Positions 12,541 through 26,640 are shown, numbered from the stretch's first letter. The stretch: 64,000 bases of DNA from Bombus terrestris (GCF_910591885.1 NC_063273.1:11895501-11959500), one strand, 5' to 3'. Program-made: numbers and translations. Notes: generated by a model not told the origin, from the sequence alone.

Positions 12541-12940
12541 TTTCCGACATGGTGTCGACAAGGATTGTTTACTGGCTGTATCCACGGCGGGGAAAAAAGG
12601 AACGATTGTTCGCAACCGCGTCCCTGTTCGGCTTGAAGTGAAAATTCGACCGGGATCCTAAATGCCCGGCCAGTTTTATCGCCGTATCCAGTCGTGGGGA
12701 TTAAACCGGTCCACGTTGATGAGCCGACGCGCTTAAAAACGCGATTCCTTTCATCGATTCCCAAACGATGATCGCGCAACAAATACCATGGAAAATCGCG
12801 AAAGTGTGAAGCGATGAAAAAAATCCAGTCGCGTGAATAAATCCGCGCTGCAAAATAGCGTGTAAGCATGCATAATAAATCGCCGCCAAAGGCAAGAGTG
12901 AAATAGCTGAGGAGAGTAGTCCTGGTGTAACTCTTTCAGA
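12541..12940. other. CpG-rich block, candidate regulatory DNA
   Basis: Raised GC with several AT-rich homeodomain-like cores embedded in CpG-rich context (ATAAATC near 12876). Three minus-strand frames overlap one another in different frames, arguing against one coding exon. Confidence 0.3.
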
Positions 12941-14822
12941 GACAAATAGGTATCTCGTTAAAGAATGTAATAGAATTCTATTTACTGCTTTACATTTTCT
13001 GGTAGAATTATTTAAAATTCTAGTCTTGATTCATTTCTTTTTCTCTTTAAGATATTCTTCGTTTGTTTTTTTTATTGAAATTGTACTTTAACTGGATTTA
13101 TACTTTAATTGTACTTTAATTGTATTTATACTGGAAATGGTTAGATATCACTAAATTAATCACTTATCTAGTCAAACTTCTACAATTATTTTTTATATGC
13201 AAATAATGATAATCATATATTATGTGTAATAATAATGTATAATATATATAATAATTATATGTAATATATATAATAATTATATAAATAATATTCTTAAGAA
13301 TATAATATTTCTTAAGAATTTGTCCATCATCAATTTCTAAGTTAATTTATAAATTAATTCCTTAATTAATTCCTTAATTCCTACTAAATGTTTGGAACGA
13401 TAGTATTAATTAATGATAGTTGCAAATAGACAAGATAGAGGACAAAATATAAATTAGGAATACAATTGACAATAAGTGTGCGGTAAAACATCTGCGAATA
13501 AAGACACATAACAAAAACTAGTCGCAGCTCTTCTCAGGTTAAGAAAAGTTCAAATACTACTTTTGTTCGACGCTTAGATGTTATTCATTGCTCTGTCACT
13601 CTCATATTCGAACCTTATTTTACCATTACGTTTGTTATCATAATTTTCGAAAAATTAGTAGTTTATTTAAAATTAGAAATATCGTATACGGGAAGTCCGA
13701 CTGGTCGAACAAGAGATATTTATTTATGTTGAAAACACGACACCGCGTATTCATTTGCGTCGATTGGCGGAACGAATGAGAAAATCGTGAAATTACGTCC
13801 GTAAAGCTTAATACCGTTGGTTGCGTGGTTAAGTTCGCGGTATAAAACGATGCATAAATATTCAGTCGATCGACATGTCGTTTTTAATTGCCCAGAATCG
13901 GTGTGCTTTCTCGTTTGAGTATTACCACGAACCATCGACAAACCTCGATTTCAACGTGCTACTCTCACGTTCCTATAGTTGCACGTGTTCGACATTCGTC
14001 GTAATTTGCGTGTTTCGATCTCGTTTTCCAATAGAAATCACGAACGATCTGTGACTAAGAATAGAATTTCACATTACAAGCTTCTGCTAAGAAACTTTGT
14101 TAGGCTGATTATTGAGTTATGATGAATTTTGATACTTAATTCTAATTCAATATTTGGCAATTTTTTAAATGGTTAAATAAATCCTTATGAATATTTTTAA
14201 AAATGATTTAAAGACAATGGTTGTGTGTATTGTATATTTTATATAGGTTACAGTTTGTAATTTATTCGCTGGAATATATGCGCGTTATTTCAATTTTTCA
14301 TCGTGCATTTAGTTCATCTTGTGAATTTTTCTATGGGAGGGAAATTGCATTAATTATCATGCGCGTTATTCGATGATAAAAGAAAGCCGAGCGTTGGTGT
14401 TTGCAGAATGGGAGGCGTTCGTACACAAGTCAAGCAATTTTCAATTCGCTTTTATAATCGATGTTGAATGTTTTAACTGCTTTTCTCTGATGTTGAATAA
14501 ACATCGATGCCAAAGAAACGATATTTAACCGGATTCGTTCTTTCAGATTGATTAAATAAGATTCTACCCGTAGGTTCTTCTTAATATTATAAGCAAATAG
14601 TACCTTCAAATATCTCACAACATTTTACGAGTGGGTTTAACGTTTCTACTTACAATTGTTTCGTTTGAGGTTATTCTACTCATTCTGTCTAAGACGACTT
14701 AATTTAAGGACGTTTCACTTTAATTAATTTACGACTTATTCAAATATTCTGGGAGCTTTTATCACATCCATCTATTTGTTGCCACGATAGTTTCGATTCT
14801 ATTTAGACAATTCTTGACGTTG
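12941..14822. other. AT-rich DNA
   Basis: AT-rich throughout. 13200-13320 is almost pure A/T with a short direct repeat of ATATATAATAATTATAT. A weak GC rise occurs at 13730-14060. No gene is recognised. Confidence 0.45.
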
Positions 14823-14875
14823 GCTTCTGTATTTTCGAGCTATCGCGGGGAGACGCGGTCGCGAGAATACGCGTC

Positions 14876-14898
14876 AACGGGAGTCGTAAATTCCCGTT
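14876..14898. other. Hairpin conserved among LTR copies
   Basis: AACGGGA and TCCCGTT form a perfect 7-bp stem around a 9-nt loop. Copy 1 has AACGAGA and TCTCGTT at the same place (9079-9101), a paired G/C to A/T change that keeps the stem. Copy 3 (56050-56072) has lost one pair. A second inverted motif follows within 60 bp. Confidence 0.7.
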
Positions 14899-15161
14899 AC
14901 GATTATAATAATCGACACCACGAATAGTTCGATCCCCTTATTTCGGTTAATAGGGGTGGTTGTTCTAGTATAACACAGTTATTCACAGAGTTATAAAAAT
15001 ATATATTTCCAACACTTTATACAATCACACAAAGTAGTAACGCCGTTGATTAAGATACAGGTAACGAAGAGAAGGATTATTCTTAGTTGACAGAATCCGT
15101 ATATATGTTGTCCTTGACTGTTCGTTGGTTATGAGAACCAATATAGTGACTCTCCTGATGG

Positions 15162-15350
15162 CGTAGAAGCAGTAGAAGTAGGAGCATTCGGAGCAGTAGG
15201 AACAGCCGGAAGTGTAGGAGAGATGTAGGAACGGTGAGAGCTATAGGGACTCTAGGCCCGTGAGAGCTGTAGGAGCTGTCGGACTTCTGGGCACTGTGAG
15301 AGCCAAAGGAACTCTCGGAACTGTAGTCACTTTGAGAGCCGAAGGAACTC
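15162..15350. repeat. 9-bp minisatellite inside LTR copy 2
   Basis: About 21 degenerate 9-bp units of the type AGAGCYGTA / GGAACTGTG, with one 8-bp unit that shifts frame. Because 9 is a multiple of 3, the array stays open in several frames and gives peptides with a Val-Pro-Arg/Ala-Leu-Thr type periodicity on the minus strand. Confidence 0.85.
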
Positions 15351-15867
15351 TGAAGTTTGTTCTGATGTGATTACGCAGGAAAGCTCGGTATGGGTGTGCC
15401 CTTTGAACGAAGAACGCGGATTCGTTGCTTATATTTTTAGTTAGGAAAGTGAGGGCAATGACCCGTGATGCCGATTGGTTATGACCAATGTTGGGAAGGA
15501 AGATAGGAGGAAGAAGTCTCCTACCAGCGTAGGTCCTGGGCGACATTGTTTATGGGAAAACTCGGATTTTCCGTTAGGTAGATCTCCGCCTTTTGCGTTA
15601 GGCCAATACCCGCTCTCTCCGTAATTCTTAAGAGCACGTAATAAACCCAAGGACCTTTCTAAAAACCAGCCGAAAACACTTCGAGAATTAGAAATTCTTT
15701 TCGGGCAAACAGATTGACTTAAACTATATGTGCGAACAATGCAGTTAGGATTTCAAATTTATGGTGGGTTCTTGGGCCTATGGAGGGTTCGAAGGACAGC
15801 ACGTAGACTGTTGGCTGTCAAGCCGCGTGGGATGGAGTGTAGATGTCTTGCGCGGCGTAACAGCTTC

Positions 15868-17120
15868 GTTTCAGACTGATTTAATCGCACACTGTTTCTT
15901 GAATTAACCATTTCTTTTCACCAAGAACATTCTGGAATCTTTTCATTTGCAATAACTTCATTTATTATTCCAGTAGATAAAACTTTATTCCACACTCTTT
16001 CATGTATAAAAATTTCATTTGTAATTATCCTAGTTTTAATATCTAAATTATATCTAAATTAGCTATTATTAAATTATTATAGTTTTCTATTCCGTACATA
16101 ATTATCTACCTTCTTGTAATTACATCTCTTTCACGCTTATAATAATTTCTCGCGTATATTTCGTGTATAATTACTATAGTATTTTTGTTATTCTATTTTC
16201 GATCATTATGCCTCTTATTCATTTTTTATCCTTTCTTTTATATCTGCTCCCCCACTTTTCTTATTTTCCATTGCGTTTTGCAACTCGCGTCTACTCAACC
16301 ACGACCATAGAGAGTTCACCCATAAATTTTTCACAAAACAACAAAATTCAACCATCTCCAGCAAATACAATCGAACCTCGATAACTTCAATCAAATCAAG
16401 AAAAGGGCGAAAATCTTCGAGTTGCGGAGGTTTTATTTTATTGAGCTTTTCGAGTGAGAACAAAGGAAATAAGTGGAAAGAACTTAAAAAATATTTCTAC
16501 AAAGACTAGAAGATTTTCTAAAGAATCTAATATCTTTAGAATTGTAGTGGCTGAAGAAAGATAACAACCTTTATAGGTCAATTATTTATTTGTAAAAGTG
16601 AATGACACGAACGAAGTGAATTTACATCATGTAGCTCGGATGTGAGGAGTACATGTGTGGTGTGACATGACAAGAATACAGATTAAAATACGACCCTTAA
16701 TGGTATAGATATGCATATTAAGACGAAATGAGACATACAGGTAAAATATTTTTATCCTATTCGTGACTTCTAATAATGAGCTGAAGTTGTGCTCTATGGC
16801 GATAAAATCTATTTTAGCCGTTAAAATATAGATTAGACCAATAAAATTGTTGATGCCACAGATCACTCAAAAATTATTTTGTCGCTTATATGAATTTTTC
16901 GTTACTGATGACTTTGATGCTTTACTTCTTTTATTCAGTAAATTATATTTTTATTGCTATATAACGATATTTTTTATGCTAGTTATACAAGCTAGAGTTA
17001 TCGAGATACGGCCATATCGATTTATAAAGATTTTTACAGCAGAACGGGAAAAAATTAACAGTTTCTATAGTTTTATGGAAATTTCGATTTAGAAAAGTTC
17101 GATTTATTCTAGTTTGACTG
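15868..17120. other. AT-rich DNA, nothing recognised
   Basis: AT-rich, with short frames on both strands only. A faint GC rise at 16260-16430 has no recognisable feature. Confidence 0.45.
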
Positions 17121-17560
17121 TATTTCATTCTCCGCAAAATAGGTCTAAACCAAAAGAAAAACGCGGTTTCCGTAGAAAATTATTTGCACCTAGCAACCGG
17201 TACTCGGCGCCAGCAGCCATAGGTATCGTTTCTCACAGTCTAACAGCGTCAGATCAGCGATTAGTCTAGCAGCAAAAAGCGAACATGCCAATGAAACGGG
17301 CCGTTGGAAATCGGCGATCAGCGTTTAATTTCTTGCCACGTATACGCCTGAAACGAGTAAGTACTTGCGTTGGAAACCTCTAACGAGGCGTATAACCCGT
17401 TCCTAGTCCCTCGAGGGAATTGTTGCAGAAAAACGCGTGGTACCTGGTTCGATAGCAAACGAGTAATGGCGCGCAGATGAGAAACAAAAATTTGGTATTC
17501 GCGTGGATGATTATTCGTTGTAGTACGAAATTAAAGTGACACGTGACAGCTGCACAGACC
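17121..17560. other. CpG-rich block
   Basis: Raised GC and CpG between AT-rich flanks, with no frame over 60 codons in its core. This favours non-coding, possibly regulatory, DNA. Confidence 0.3.
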
Positions 17561-18400
17561 TGTTATCTTGCTCCTTTCTCCTTTCTTCGTCGTCGTATTT
17601 CCTACACGTAATCTGACATTACGCTGTTCATAAGTGTAACGAGACTTTTGCTGAATCTAACGACAGATGTGATGAATCCTACAGATCTAAATTGAACGAG
17701 TCTACTAGCTGGTGATACGCGATCTGTGCAGGTGTTGTGCATCGTATTACATTGAAAAATGTCACAGCTAGGAATAATTTTAAAAGATGGTTGTTTTGGA
17801 AGAGCGTATAATAGGAGCGTATAAATGAACAAGATGTTCATTGTAAATTTAAATTAATTTAATTTATAATTATTAATTGAAGTAAAAATTTGTAAGTCGT
17901 TTTGTATTCATAATATTTCAAAATATAAGATGTATTGTTGAGTCCTGTATTATAGAGAAGGAACAAGAAGACTTCTTTCATAATATAATTAAGCACTTTT
18001 CTATTTATAAATACTAACTTCCAAAGGAAAAAAGCAATTGAAGAAATTTTCGTCATAGGAAAACGCTGAATATCATATAGAATACTTCTTCAGTAAGAAT
18101 CTTGCGTATTTATTATATGTACTTTTTCATTTTAATTTCTTTAGGAGGTCTATTATTGTATCATATAATTTACAATTTCCCATACATACCTATATCTCAT
18201 AAAAATTCACCTCTTGCAAACATACAAACAAAACCAAAACTACTCCTGTAACCTATCTTTTCGCTACCTCCACTCTCCACTTCCTAATTTCCATTTCTTT
18301 CTCGTTTCTTTCGTCTTTCTCCTCCTATAATCCTCCTTTATCCCACTCCTCTAATTTTCACCTTCCACTTTTTCATACCCTCGTTCATTTTTCTGCTTCC
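17561..18400. other. AT-rich, then pyrimidine-rich DNA
   Basis: 17820-18200 is AT-rich. 18220-18390 is a T/C-rich tract on the plus strand. No gene is recognised. Confidence 0.4.
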
Positions 18401-19130
18401 AATTCATCTGAAGGTACGAAAACGTCGGCCAGTCACGAGTTAAGAAGAAAATTGGCTGCAACGTACGACAAGCTCGCCTAATCGTACCGCTACGCCACCC
18501 ATAGACCAACTTAACCCGTGGCACGAAGATTACCATGGAAACTGTCATAAGTTACAAACAATTTTATCCCATGCCACCCTTACCATTCTACCTAACCCCT
18601 ATCGCGTATCTCTCCACTTATTACCGCGCTGATCTACATATCCGTCGTCGCTTTTCCTCTTCTCCATTTTCCTCTTCTTCATCGTCGTTTCTTTCGTTGC
18701 TGAACGCGTCGACGATGGTAAGGGCGGCCAGACGTTGGAAACGAAATTGCCTGCAACTCATGACAACTTGCTATGGCCGTCTGCCACGATAAAACGCTAT
18801 ACAGAATGCCGGAAGCATAACGCGAGGGTGGGATTTCGTGGTTGCTTCAGCGTAGTTGCTTGCTCGTTCCGTGAACGGGGCGAACGTAACGCGTTCATGG
18901 ATCATTTCGAAGAGTGCATTTTTCGGAAATTTTCGAGCTTTAATGCGACCACCCACTATCCAATGATAAATGTTGCTTCGTTCATGGTGGGATGAAACGG
19001 CGTGCATAGTAGCGAATGGTGCCGCGCGATGCCTGCTAAGGTGATTTTTCTGTGCGCGTCAGGGTTGAGAATTTGTAGTTGCTATTTTCGCGGGGATTTC
19101 GGGGAATCGAAGTTGAGGAATTGCAATTTC
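18401..19130. other. CpG-rich block
   Basis: Overlapping frames occur on both strands (18535-18792 and 18735-18995 plus, 18771-19007 minus). None matches a known family. It could be regulatory DNA or part of an unrecognised exon. Confidence 0.3.
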
Positions 19131-20040
19131 AGGAAGAGATCGAGATCTTTGATGTGAAAGATGATTCTTAAAGATTGAATTTAGAGTGGGAGCTTATGGC
19201 TTGAATTAAGTTACTTGGTTATGCTAGAATTTTTGGGAAATACTTCTTTAAGGTATTCGTGATTTTTGTATTCGAATTATAAGTTATAGTTGTAATTTAT
19301 GCAATTTATTGGTAATTTCATAAATTCATAATTTTTTGGTTGAATCTGTTGTTACTGTTGATTGATTTGTCGAAAGAAAGATATGTGTCTAAAAACATTC
19401 CTCCATTTTCATTTTTTTTATGAATAAATCATTTGATTCACGTTACTACGAACCACCCATTATATTAGCGAATATAATATTAAAAAATATCGGAAAATTA
19501 TCCTTGTAATTTTTCTTTATCCTGGTACTATTTCTTTCATTCGTGATTTTGTACGATTTTGACACCTATTTTATACCACATACTTGAATTCGTTATAAGA
19601 ATCGTTATATCATACATACAAAAAGGCATACTTACAGCATTCCATTCATCTCTTTCATTTTTACTGTACATTTACCAATTTACCCATTTACCATTTAGGT
19701 AAGTGCTCATACACAATAACGCGAACAACATCAGTTCAACACGTTTTCTTAAAAGAGCACATCAAGCGTTTTTGTATAGATTTTTCATTAAATAGATTTA
19801 TATACATGTATATTTATAATCTCCAAACAATTCTCACGATGCTTCTATGGTGTATACATAAGCGGAAAACGAAGCGGTTACTCGATTCGATATACATATT
19901 ATATATCTTTTTCTAAACTTCTTTTCTCTTTTCCACAAACCATACAATCAATCCAAACAAAACACCAGCAGAAAACCTAAATACTCATAAATTTTAAGAA
20001 TACCGACGTAGATGTCGCTATAAACACTTTCTCGCAAATT
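19131..20040. other. AT-rich DNA, nothing recognised
   Basis: AT-rich sequence without supported features. Confidence 0.45.
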
Positions 20041-20580
20041 TTCACCAGCCCGACTGTGGATGTAACACGTAGAAAACCGTGAGAAAAATTAGCCCTAACA
20101 CACTCTGCACCCAGCTACTGTCTATTCTCCACATATACAAACCGCATAATAGAAACCACCGTAACGTTACTCAACCACAATAAGTTAATCTGGTGTAGAA
20201 TTCGTCGGCATGGTTCTGTAAAGAGAAGTCGCGGAAACGTCAGAGCAGAGCAGCGACAAGGCTTCGCGTGGTCAGCGGCGGTTATTCCTCTGGGATATGG
20301 GGGTTTTCACGTTCGTTAAGATTATAGAGCTGACTGAAGGATTAACGCGAAGTCCCGCTAGTAACCAACGCTTCGAGTCTCGTGAAAACTGAACAAGCAT
20401 GTCAAGCCGACCGGATGAATTGATCCGTGAGCGCATTGATCGGTGAATGCTCGACTTCCGGAGACTTCGATGCATGGTGAACTCTTGGTGCGTACAGATA
20501 AACCTGACAAGAGGTTGCGGTGCAGTGATCGGTACACGATAAATATTCATGTATGGTGTTTCTCCAGATAAGCCGCTGGG
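20041..20580. other. CpG-rich block
   Basis: GC-rich segment with one minus-strand frame (20272-20550) of no recognisable family. Possible regulatory element. Confidence 0.3.
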
Positions 20581-20710
20581 TATTCGATTCTTGTATCGAT
20601 ACTTTGCGTTTTTTGTTGCTTTTGTTTTGATCGGTTTTTGAATTAGATCTTGTTATTTTTTGACATTATATAAACCTATATATCGTGTTTAGAATAATTA
20701 GTTCGTAGCT

Positions 20711-20976
20711 TTTCAAAGAAATTTTGATCAATTTTTTGATAAATCATATGAATAAAGCTTGTATAAATATTTCTTACATTATGCATTCTTATGTATCTTC
20801 ATCTCGATGTTTTTTGCTCATGTTTTACAATTTAGTCGTCACCAGTTTAATGTTTAAAGAAGATATGTCGAAAAGTACAAGTTTTATAATTTTTTTAATT
20901 TCAATGACTTTTTGATAAAGTATATGGATGGAAATTTATTTCCGATTTATATTATGTATTTTGTCATATATCATTC
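20711..20976. repeat. Degenerate two-copy tandem duplication
   Basis: Copy 1 (20711-20800) and copy 2 (20887-20976) share TTTTTGATAAA, then xATATGxAT, then TTATATTATG-like words in the same order, offset by 176 bp. Both are followed by a TTTTG-rich end. The short frame 20724-20915 overlaps the array and is not a gene. Confidence 0.55.
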
Positions 20977-20999
20977 CTTTTGGCACAAGTTTGATGATT

Positions 21000-21430
21000 T
21001 TTAATCGAGTTAATGTGCGCGGAATACACGAAGAATTAAATTTAATCCGCAGTTAATTTACCGCACAATTTTTACTTAAGTTTACGCGTTTTTATTATCC
21101 GATATCATTAGCGTTTCACCTTTTTTTTTTTTTTTTGCACGTAGAGAAATCCTCATGGATACTCCGCTGCTGCTAATAATCGGTGTCGGACTCTTACCGA
21201 CTAAAACTCTACGATGACCATCCTATGTGTATGACAGGAGTGCTCCAGAAACCTCTTATGAATTATCTTTCCGTTGCACCCCCTTCCCGTATCCTCTTGT
21301 TCGAGGACAACAACAATTCCGTGACTGTTGAATTTGGCGTTAGGAGGGGGGGGGGAACCTTCTAGTCGAGGTCCGTTGGGACGGCGATGAAGCGGCTATC
21401 ATTAGCGCTTCAACTAGTCATTACATCATT
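21000..21430. other. Homopolymers flanking a GC-richer block
   Basis: A T16 run (21121-21136) and a G10 run (21346-21355) lie about 210 bp apart on either side of a GC-richer segment. The frame 21183-21365 translates the G run and is not protein-like. Confidence 0.5.
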
Positions 21431-22760
21431 TTGGTAAACGAGTTTTCAAGCCTCTCGAATCTAAAAGATATAAGACACGAAACATAATGACAACATAATA
21501 GCTACAAATAAAAATACATCGAAGATGTCAACTTGAAATATTTTTGTTTTGATCACCAAGAATACCCACATGCATATAAAATTAAGTTACGTATTTTATA
21601 AATTGTGTATATCTTATAAATTTCTGTATATTTAAATTTCCCATTGAGATATAAACATCTACAGTGCGGTAAAGTATAAAATCCAAGATATAAAAAGATA
21701 CTAATGTGCAATAATAATAACAAAATCAAAAATATAAATAAGATCTAATAGAATATACTGCCAAATAAAAAAAACTAAAAAAAGAAACATAAGATAAACA
21801 TGACATGTATGCAGTAGCGGACAAGAGAATTGTATTTGACAAGAGCAGTGCATAAATACAATACAGGGCGTCTGCAAATATGAATTGCTGGTAAACTATC
21901 TGCCACATAAAGAAATGTTCAGATAAAAATTGAATGGTTTTAAGGGGGACATAATCTAATGTAATTTTTCTGTAGATAAACACGTACAGTCCATATGAAG
22001 GTGGCATACATATTCTTAAAGGGAAACATTATAATCTTTAATGCGCTAGATGATTCGTCTTGATATCCTTAATAAAAAATTATTAACCTTTTCATGTCGA
22101 AAAGTCATTAACTTAGCAGGTATTTTAACTATCACATATCATAACAGGTATTTTGTGAAACCTGTCGTATGAAATATGGGATATAGGCTCGGTTTTGTAT
22201 TTTTTCCGCTTGTCTTTTATATGATTGCTTGTACAAAGTAGAAGCTGTTAAACTAATATTTTTTTGACAATGTTAGGTTAATAACTTCTTACAAAAAATT
22301 TCAAGACAGAACAAGTAGTGTATTAGAAATTTAAAAAAAATCTACAAATTTTTAAAAGACCATCTATATGAAAATTACTTACACCAGATTATGATCCCAT
22401 CGAAACCATTCACTTTCTACCTAAACAACAGATCAAAATCAGATACCGTATATATACGTACACTAAAATAGGAAACTGTCATAAAACATAGAGAAAAATA
22501 TCTAATACGAAAGTTACTAATATTTACATATACGTAAATAAATATTATTTAACAATTAAAAATTTTCTTTTCTGTACTACTATGCACGGCATTTAAATCA
22601 CAAAGGCATTTCAGACGATCCAAATTGCCAAAAGACCAAGCAAAAAGGAAAGAATCATGTCAAAATCTTTTACTAGCATTGATACACGACTGAAAACCAA
22701 TATCGTACACTTCTATCTTAATCACCCTTCACCGCCCCATATCAATTACCACCATTCAGT
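21431..22760. other. AT-rich DNA, nothing recognised
   Basis: AT-rich. The minus-strand frame 21726-22007 is Tyr/Phe/Leu-rich from composition. A short ACAGGGCGTC word at about 21864 resembles the end of the element at 36973 but has no partner. Confidence 0.4.
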
Positions 22761-23000
22761 TCCATCATCGTTCGCGCAGGCGTGTCCCCGCCATAAATTC
22801 AGCGCGGTATCGCGAACGACGAGCATCGGCCGGGCCCGGCTCGCCTAATTGCGCAATAAGGAGCGCCGTCGCGCGTAAATTAGGATAATAAAGCGGGATA
22901 CCTGGTGGACACTCGGTTTGTAATTACACGGGGAGGGCAATTTCTGAATTAGTCGAGACCCCCAACATAATTTCGGCCCACTTCTGAATTACAGACCGGC
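22761..23000. other. CpG-rich block with clustered homeodomain-like cores
   Basis: Several TAATT/TAAATTA/ATAAA cores (CTAATTGCG, GTAAATTAGG, GTAATTACAC, CATAATTTC) lie among CpG-dense spacers within 240 bp, and no long open frame crosses it. That layout suits a developmental enhancer. This is inference only. Confidence 0.35.
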
Positions 23001-26000
23001 TCCTCTCTTCTAAACTTTTCTCTTCTCTTCTTTAATGATCTTATCGATGCTACTGTAAAAGCCATACTCGATCGATCATGCTCGTGTAGAATAAAAATCA
23101 CGCGTGGAATAATACCGAATGGAGGGACAATTTTATTTCAATTATAAAAAATGTCGTTTAATTAAGTGCGTCTTGTGAGCTTCTGGTTTAAACTTTTGCG
23201 TTAATCAAAGGAGTTAACTCGGCAGAAGAAGATTTTATCAGTAGACCGCATTTTTTTATTCATTTATAGGAAATTTTGGAAATAATTGCACAAAACGCAC
23301 ATAATATGGAAAATATGTAAAAATTCCAAAGTATAACAAATTTTTCACCGAGATTCAATTTTTTTAAGTACATTCTCAAAAATATAAATTTACATAAAAA
23401 TCCGCAGTCCAATAATAAGTTAAGTCTAGGTTGGTTCAAATTTCTTCGTATTTTTATGTAATTCACCAGGTATCTTGGAATAAAAATTATATAATTTATA
23501 ATGTAATAATTTCTTACGTAATAACAATTACCCTAAGATGTTTCGACTGTTTCTTTATCCATCTGCACAGATTAGAAAATATAAAATAAAATTGATATTT
23601 TTAGGAGATACTTTTCGGGATAAGCGGATAAGGTAAAGGGTTAACGTTTAATCCGACGATACTTGTAATTTAAAAGCATCGACTCGTGAAAATAAGCTGG
23701 ACAGTAGAAGGAAGTTGTGCTGGGTTAATTCGTTTGGTCACTAGAGTCACGATTATGGCACACCCCTTGAATTTACCCTTAGCTTGGTCGGTCGTTTTGA
23801 ACTGAGGTATAAATTTTATTGTAGAAGTCTTGGAGAATTTCATAGCCACGGTCAGCTTTATCGTTTTACTTGGCGTATCATTGTCTTTCATCAAGATGAC
23901 GAAGTGATTGTTATTTTGTAGTAATCGGTGTAGGAGTTTTTGGTTTATTTGTGCGATTCGTGACTTCTTTCTGTTGGTGGAACAATGAGATTACTATACA
24001 TAGTTGTAACGTGCAATTGTGTGACCTCATTAACGCTGTTTATAACGCAAGGGATAAAGTATTTTCTCAAATTTTTCAAGGTTCGAAAGAGATGTCAAGT
24101 TTACAAAGCAAAGAAACTTTTTATGTTTCTATTAAAAATTAGTTTACCAATTGAATAGTAAATTAATTGAAAAACACAATCGTTTACGATTAAAATAAAA
24201 AGTGTAAAGTTTGTATGTTTAATAGCTGCGGAGATAAAAACTCTTTTATGAAGATAATTCTTTTGGAAATAGATAAAATATTGTCCAGTTTGAAGGTCTG
24301 TAGTTTTTAAATTACCAAAAGGTTTGCTACCAAAAGAATAATGAGTTAAACCACCCTCATTTTTATATAGATTACGAAGTATGTATTGCGATTTGAATAA
24401 AATCCCATGAACATCTGCAGTTTCAACATATTTTTGGAATTATTTGAATAATAATCGAATAAGATATAAAACAACTGGGAAACTCACCAAAAAACTATTT
24501 AGAAAATACGTAATATTTTAAAAGTTAGTATGGCAAAATTTGCACACCTACCTTAATATCAATATAATTAGAATATTAAACGGAATGTTGCACGCTTTTA
24601 GGTTGAAATATATCATAATTATTGATTTAAATTGCAGTGCTATAACTTAGAAATTGCAAAGTAGTAGCTGGCGGCAATATATGCAATTGTTACTTTGTTG
24701 CTAACGTTAGATTTGAATTAGAGTTGGATTGAGTTATGTTTTAAGGGCAAGAAATGCTTTATCAATAATGCTAACGATAAATATTCACTGGTATGAAAAC
24801 GAGCGTGGTATTATACATTTTGTATAATCCCAAAAGCGAGAATGAAAGAAATTTCAAATAGAAAATATAACGAAACACGTGATATAATAAAATAATATAA
24901 CAAACAGATTACGCTTATTATCTCATGGATATTTATTCATGCCCTTACTTAAAAAATTGTTAAAGTAGTTCAATCGAAATTAAGCGAAAGATATATTTGA
25001 CCGAAATTTTTTACATAACATTTCTTTCATTTCTTTACAACGTTTTAATTGATACCTGATGCTTGGAAAATTACAACTCTAAGAGAATCTTATAAAAACA
25101 TCTTATAAAAACAATTTCCTCAGGCCATTGTACGTTCTATACATACACTTAAAGTTTCAACTCACACACTCGACTGCAATTTACCTTACATTCATCCCCA
25201 TAGTTTACTGCACTTATCTTTCGGCACTAAAAGGAAAATCTGACAAAAAAATTTCTACAAAGTGTGTCAGCACGAAGAAATCTACCATTGCATCGGCGCA
25301 ACGCCACAAAAAGTACATCCTCTTCTCGCGTGAAATGCATGTCGAAGATCACGATTGTTAGTCGTCGCGGGCGTCAGCCCCTCGAATTGAGCTTAAAACA
25401 CGCACTCATGTAGAGACAGGTGTGTAATATGTATATATGCAAAAGTCTCCAGCGACAGATCGATTGTTTAATTTATATTCCTAAAGCGACATGAATAAAA
25501 GGAAACAGTAGAACGAATGAACAGTTATACAGTTAAATGATATTAGCTAAAATTCTACAAAATATAATTTTTTGAAACTTTCCAGTTTTCTCATTAGGCA
25601 GATTTCTTTTTTCTTAAAAAAAATTAACTATTTTAGTATTTAATTAAAAATGCTTGATTACCAATTATTAATTACTTTCACTAGTTAATAGTTTGATGCG
25701 AATAATAATTATATATTACTGCTATTCTTCTTGAATAAGTGGATATTTTGTGTTTGATCGGAATAAAAATTGTGCATGGTAAGTTAGATTGCGAGAATGG
25801 AAGACCGTGGATTTGTTAGATAAGATGTTATTAGCTGGTATAAATGGTGAGCAAGTGATGTCGAAAGAAAATTAGTATTCTTATTATTAAACAACTTTTT
25901 AGTAGATATTGATGCTTATATGGGAAACATGTTTTCTATATATTGAAAAATTAACAATCGAAATTCTTATCTTAAAGTATTCTCTACCGACGCTCCCTCC

Positions 26001-26640
26001 TCTCTCTTTCTTACTATACTCTTTTGTTCTATCTGATACATGGTTAACTGAAAACTTCTCTAATTCCAAACTTAGGCTGCACAATTTCACTATCTACCGT
26101 ATGAGCAGAAACTTCGACACCAGAGACTATTCATAGCCTTGAGGAAATCTCTACTAAGCTCACGTACAATCTTTGTCGATTCGTTTTCAGACTTCCTTAC
26201 ATTTTACATCTTTTCAAACTTCCAAGAATTTCTTGCAGATTATATTGATAATCATTAGACTCCAGATATCTATGCATTTTAATATTAATAATAATTAGAA
26301 AATTTTAAATATCCAAAGTATATGGTATTCGCCGTGATAAACAAATAAGGGTTTGTTTCGTTTTGTAGATATTACAGTGAGTATTATACTTTCAATATTT
26401 TATATACTTTTCCGTATTACGTGCACAATTTTCTATAAATTTTTAAATTCCTCATAAATTCATAAGTATCCACAGTCTATCTGATAATAGCTATCTAAAT
26501 ACATATAATAACTATCTAGTAACAACTATAACAACATCTAAAACTAACAAATACACACACAAAATAAATAGATTTATTTATCCAAGTTACCTAAACCAAA
26601 GTTATCAAAACATTTTTTCCAGAAGAATCAAAAAATGTAT
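23001..26640. other. Long AT-rich stretch, nothing recognised
   Basis: 3.6 kb of AT-rich DNA with scattered short frames on both strands, none protein-like. It contains only minor simple repeats, for example CTTATAAAAACA twice at about 25090. Confidence 0.45.

Larger units (their letters stand above)
14828..15862 (-). mobile_element. Solo LTR, copy 2 (1035 bp)
   Basis: On the minus strand it begins TGTTACGCC and ends AATACA. A perfect 5-bp target duplication GCTTC lies at 14823-14827 and 15863-15867. It aligns with copy 3 along almost its whole length: the hairpin core 14868-14962, the AT-rich stretch after it, the 9-bp minisatellite 15162-15350, and a downstream block (15500-15780) beginning with a GGAGGAAGAAG word and the shared CATTGTTTATGGG. 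The minus-strand frame 15241-15546 is only the translated minisatellite plus flank. No internal gag/pol sequence adjoins it. Confidence 0.92.

Noticed and set aside
17440..17460. GGTTCGAT-like word as a tRNA T-arm
   Set aside because: The T-stem does not pair and no acceptor, D or anticodon arm is found upstream.
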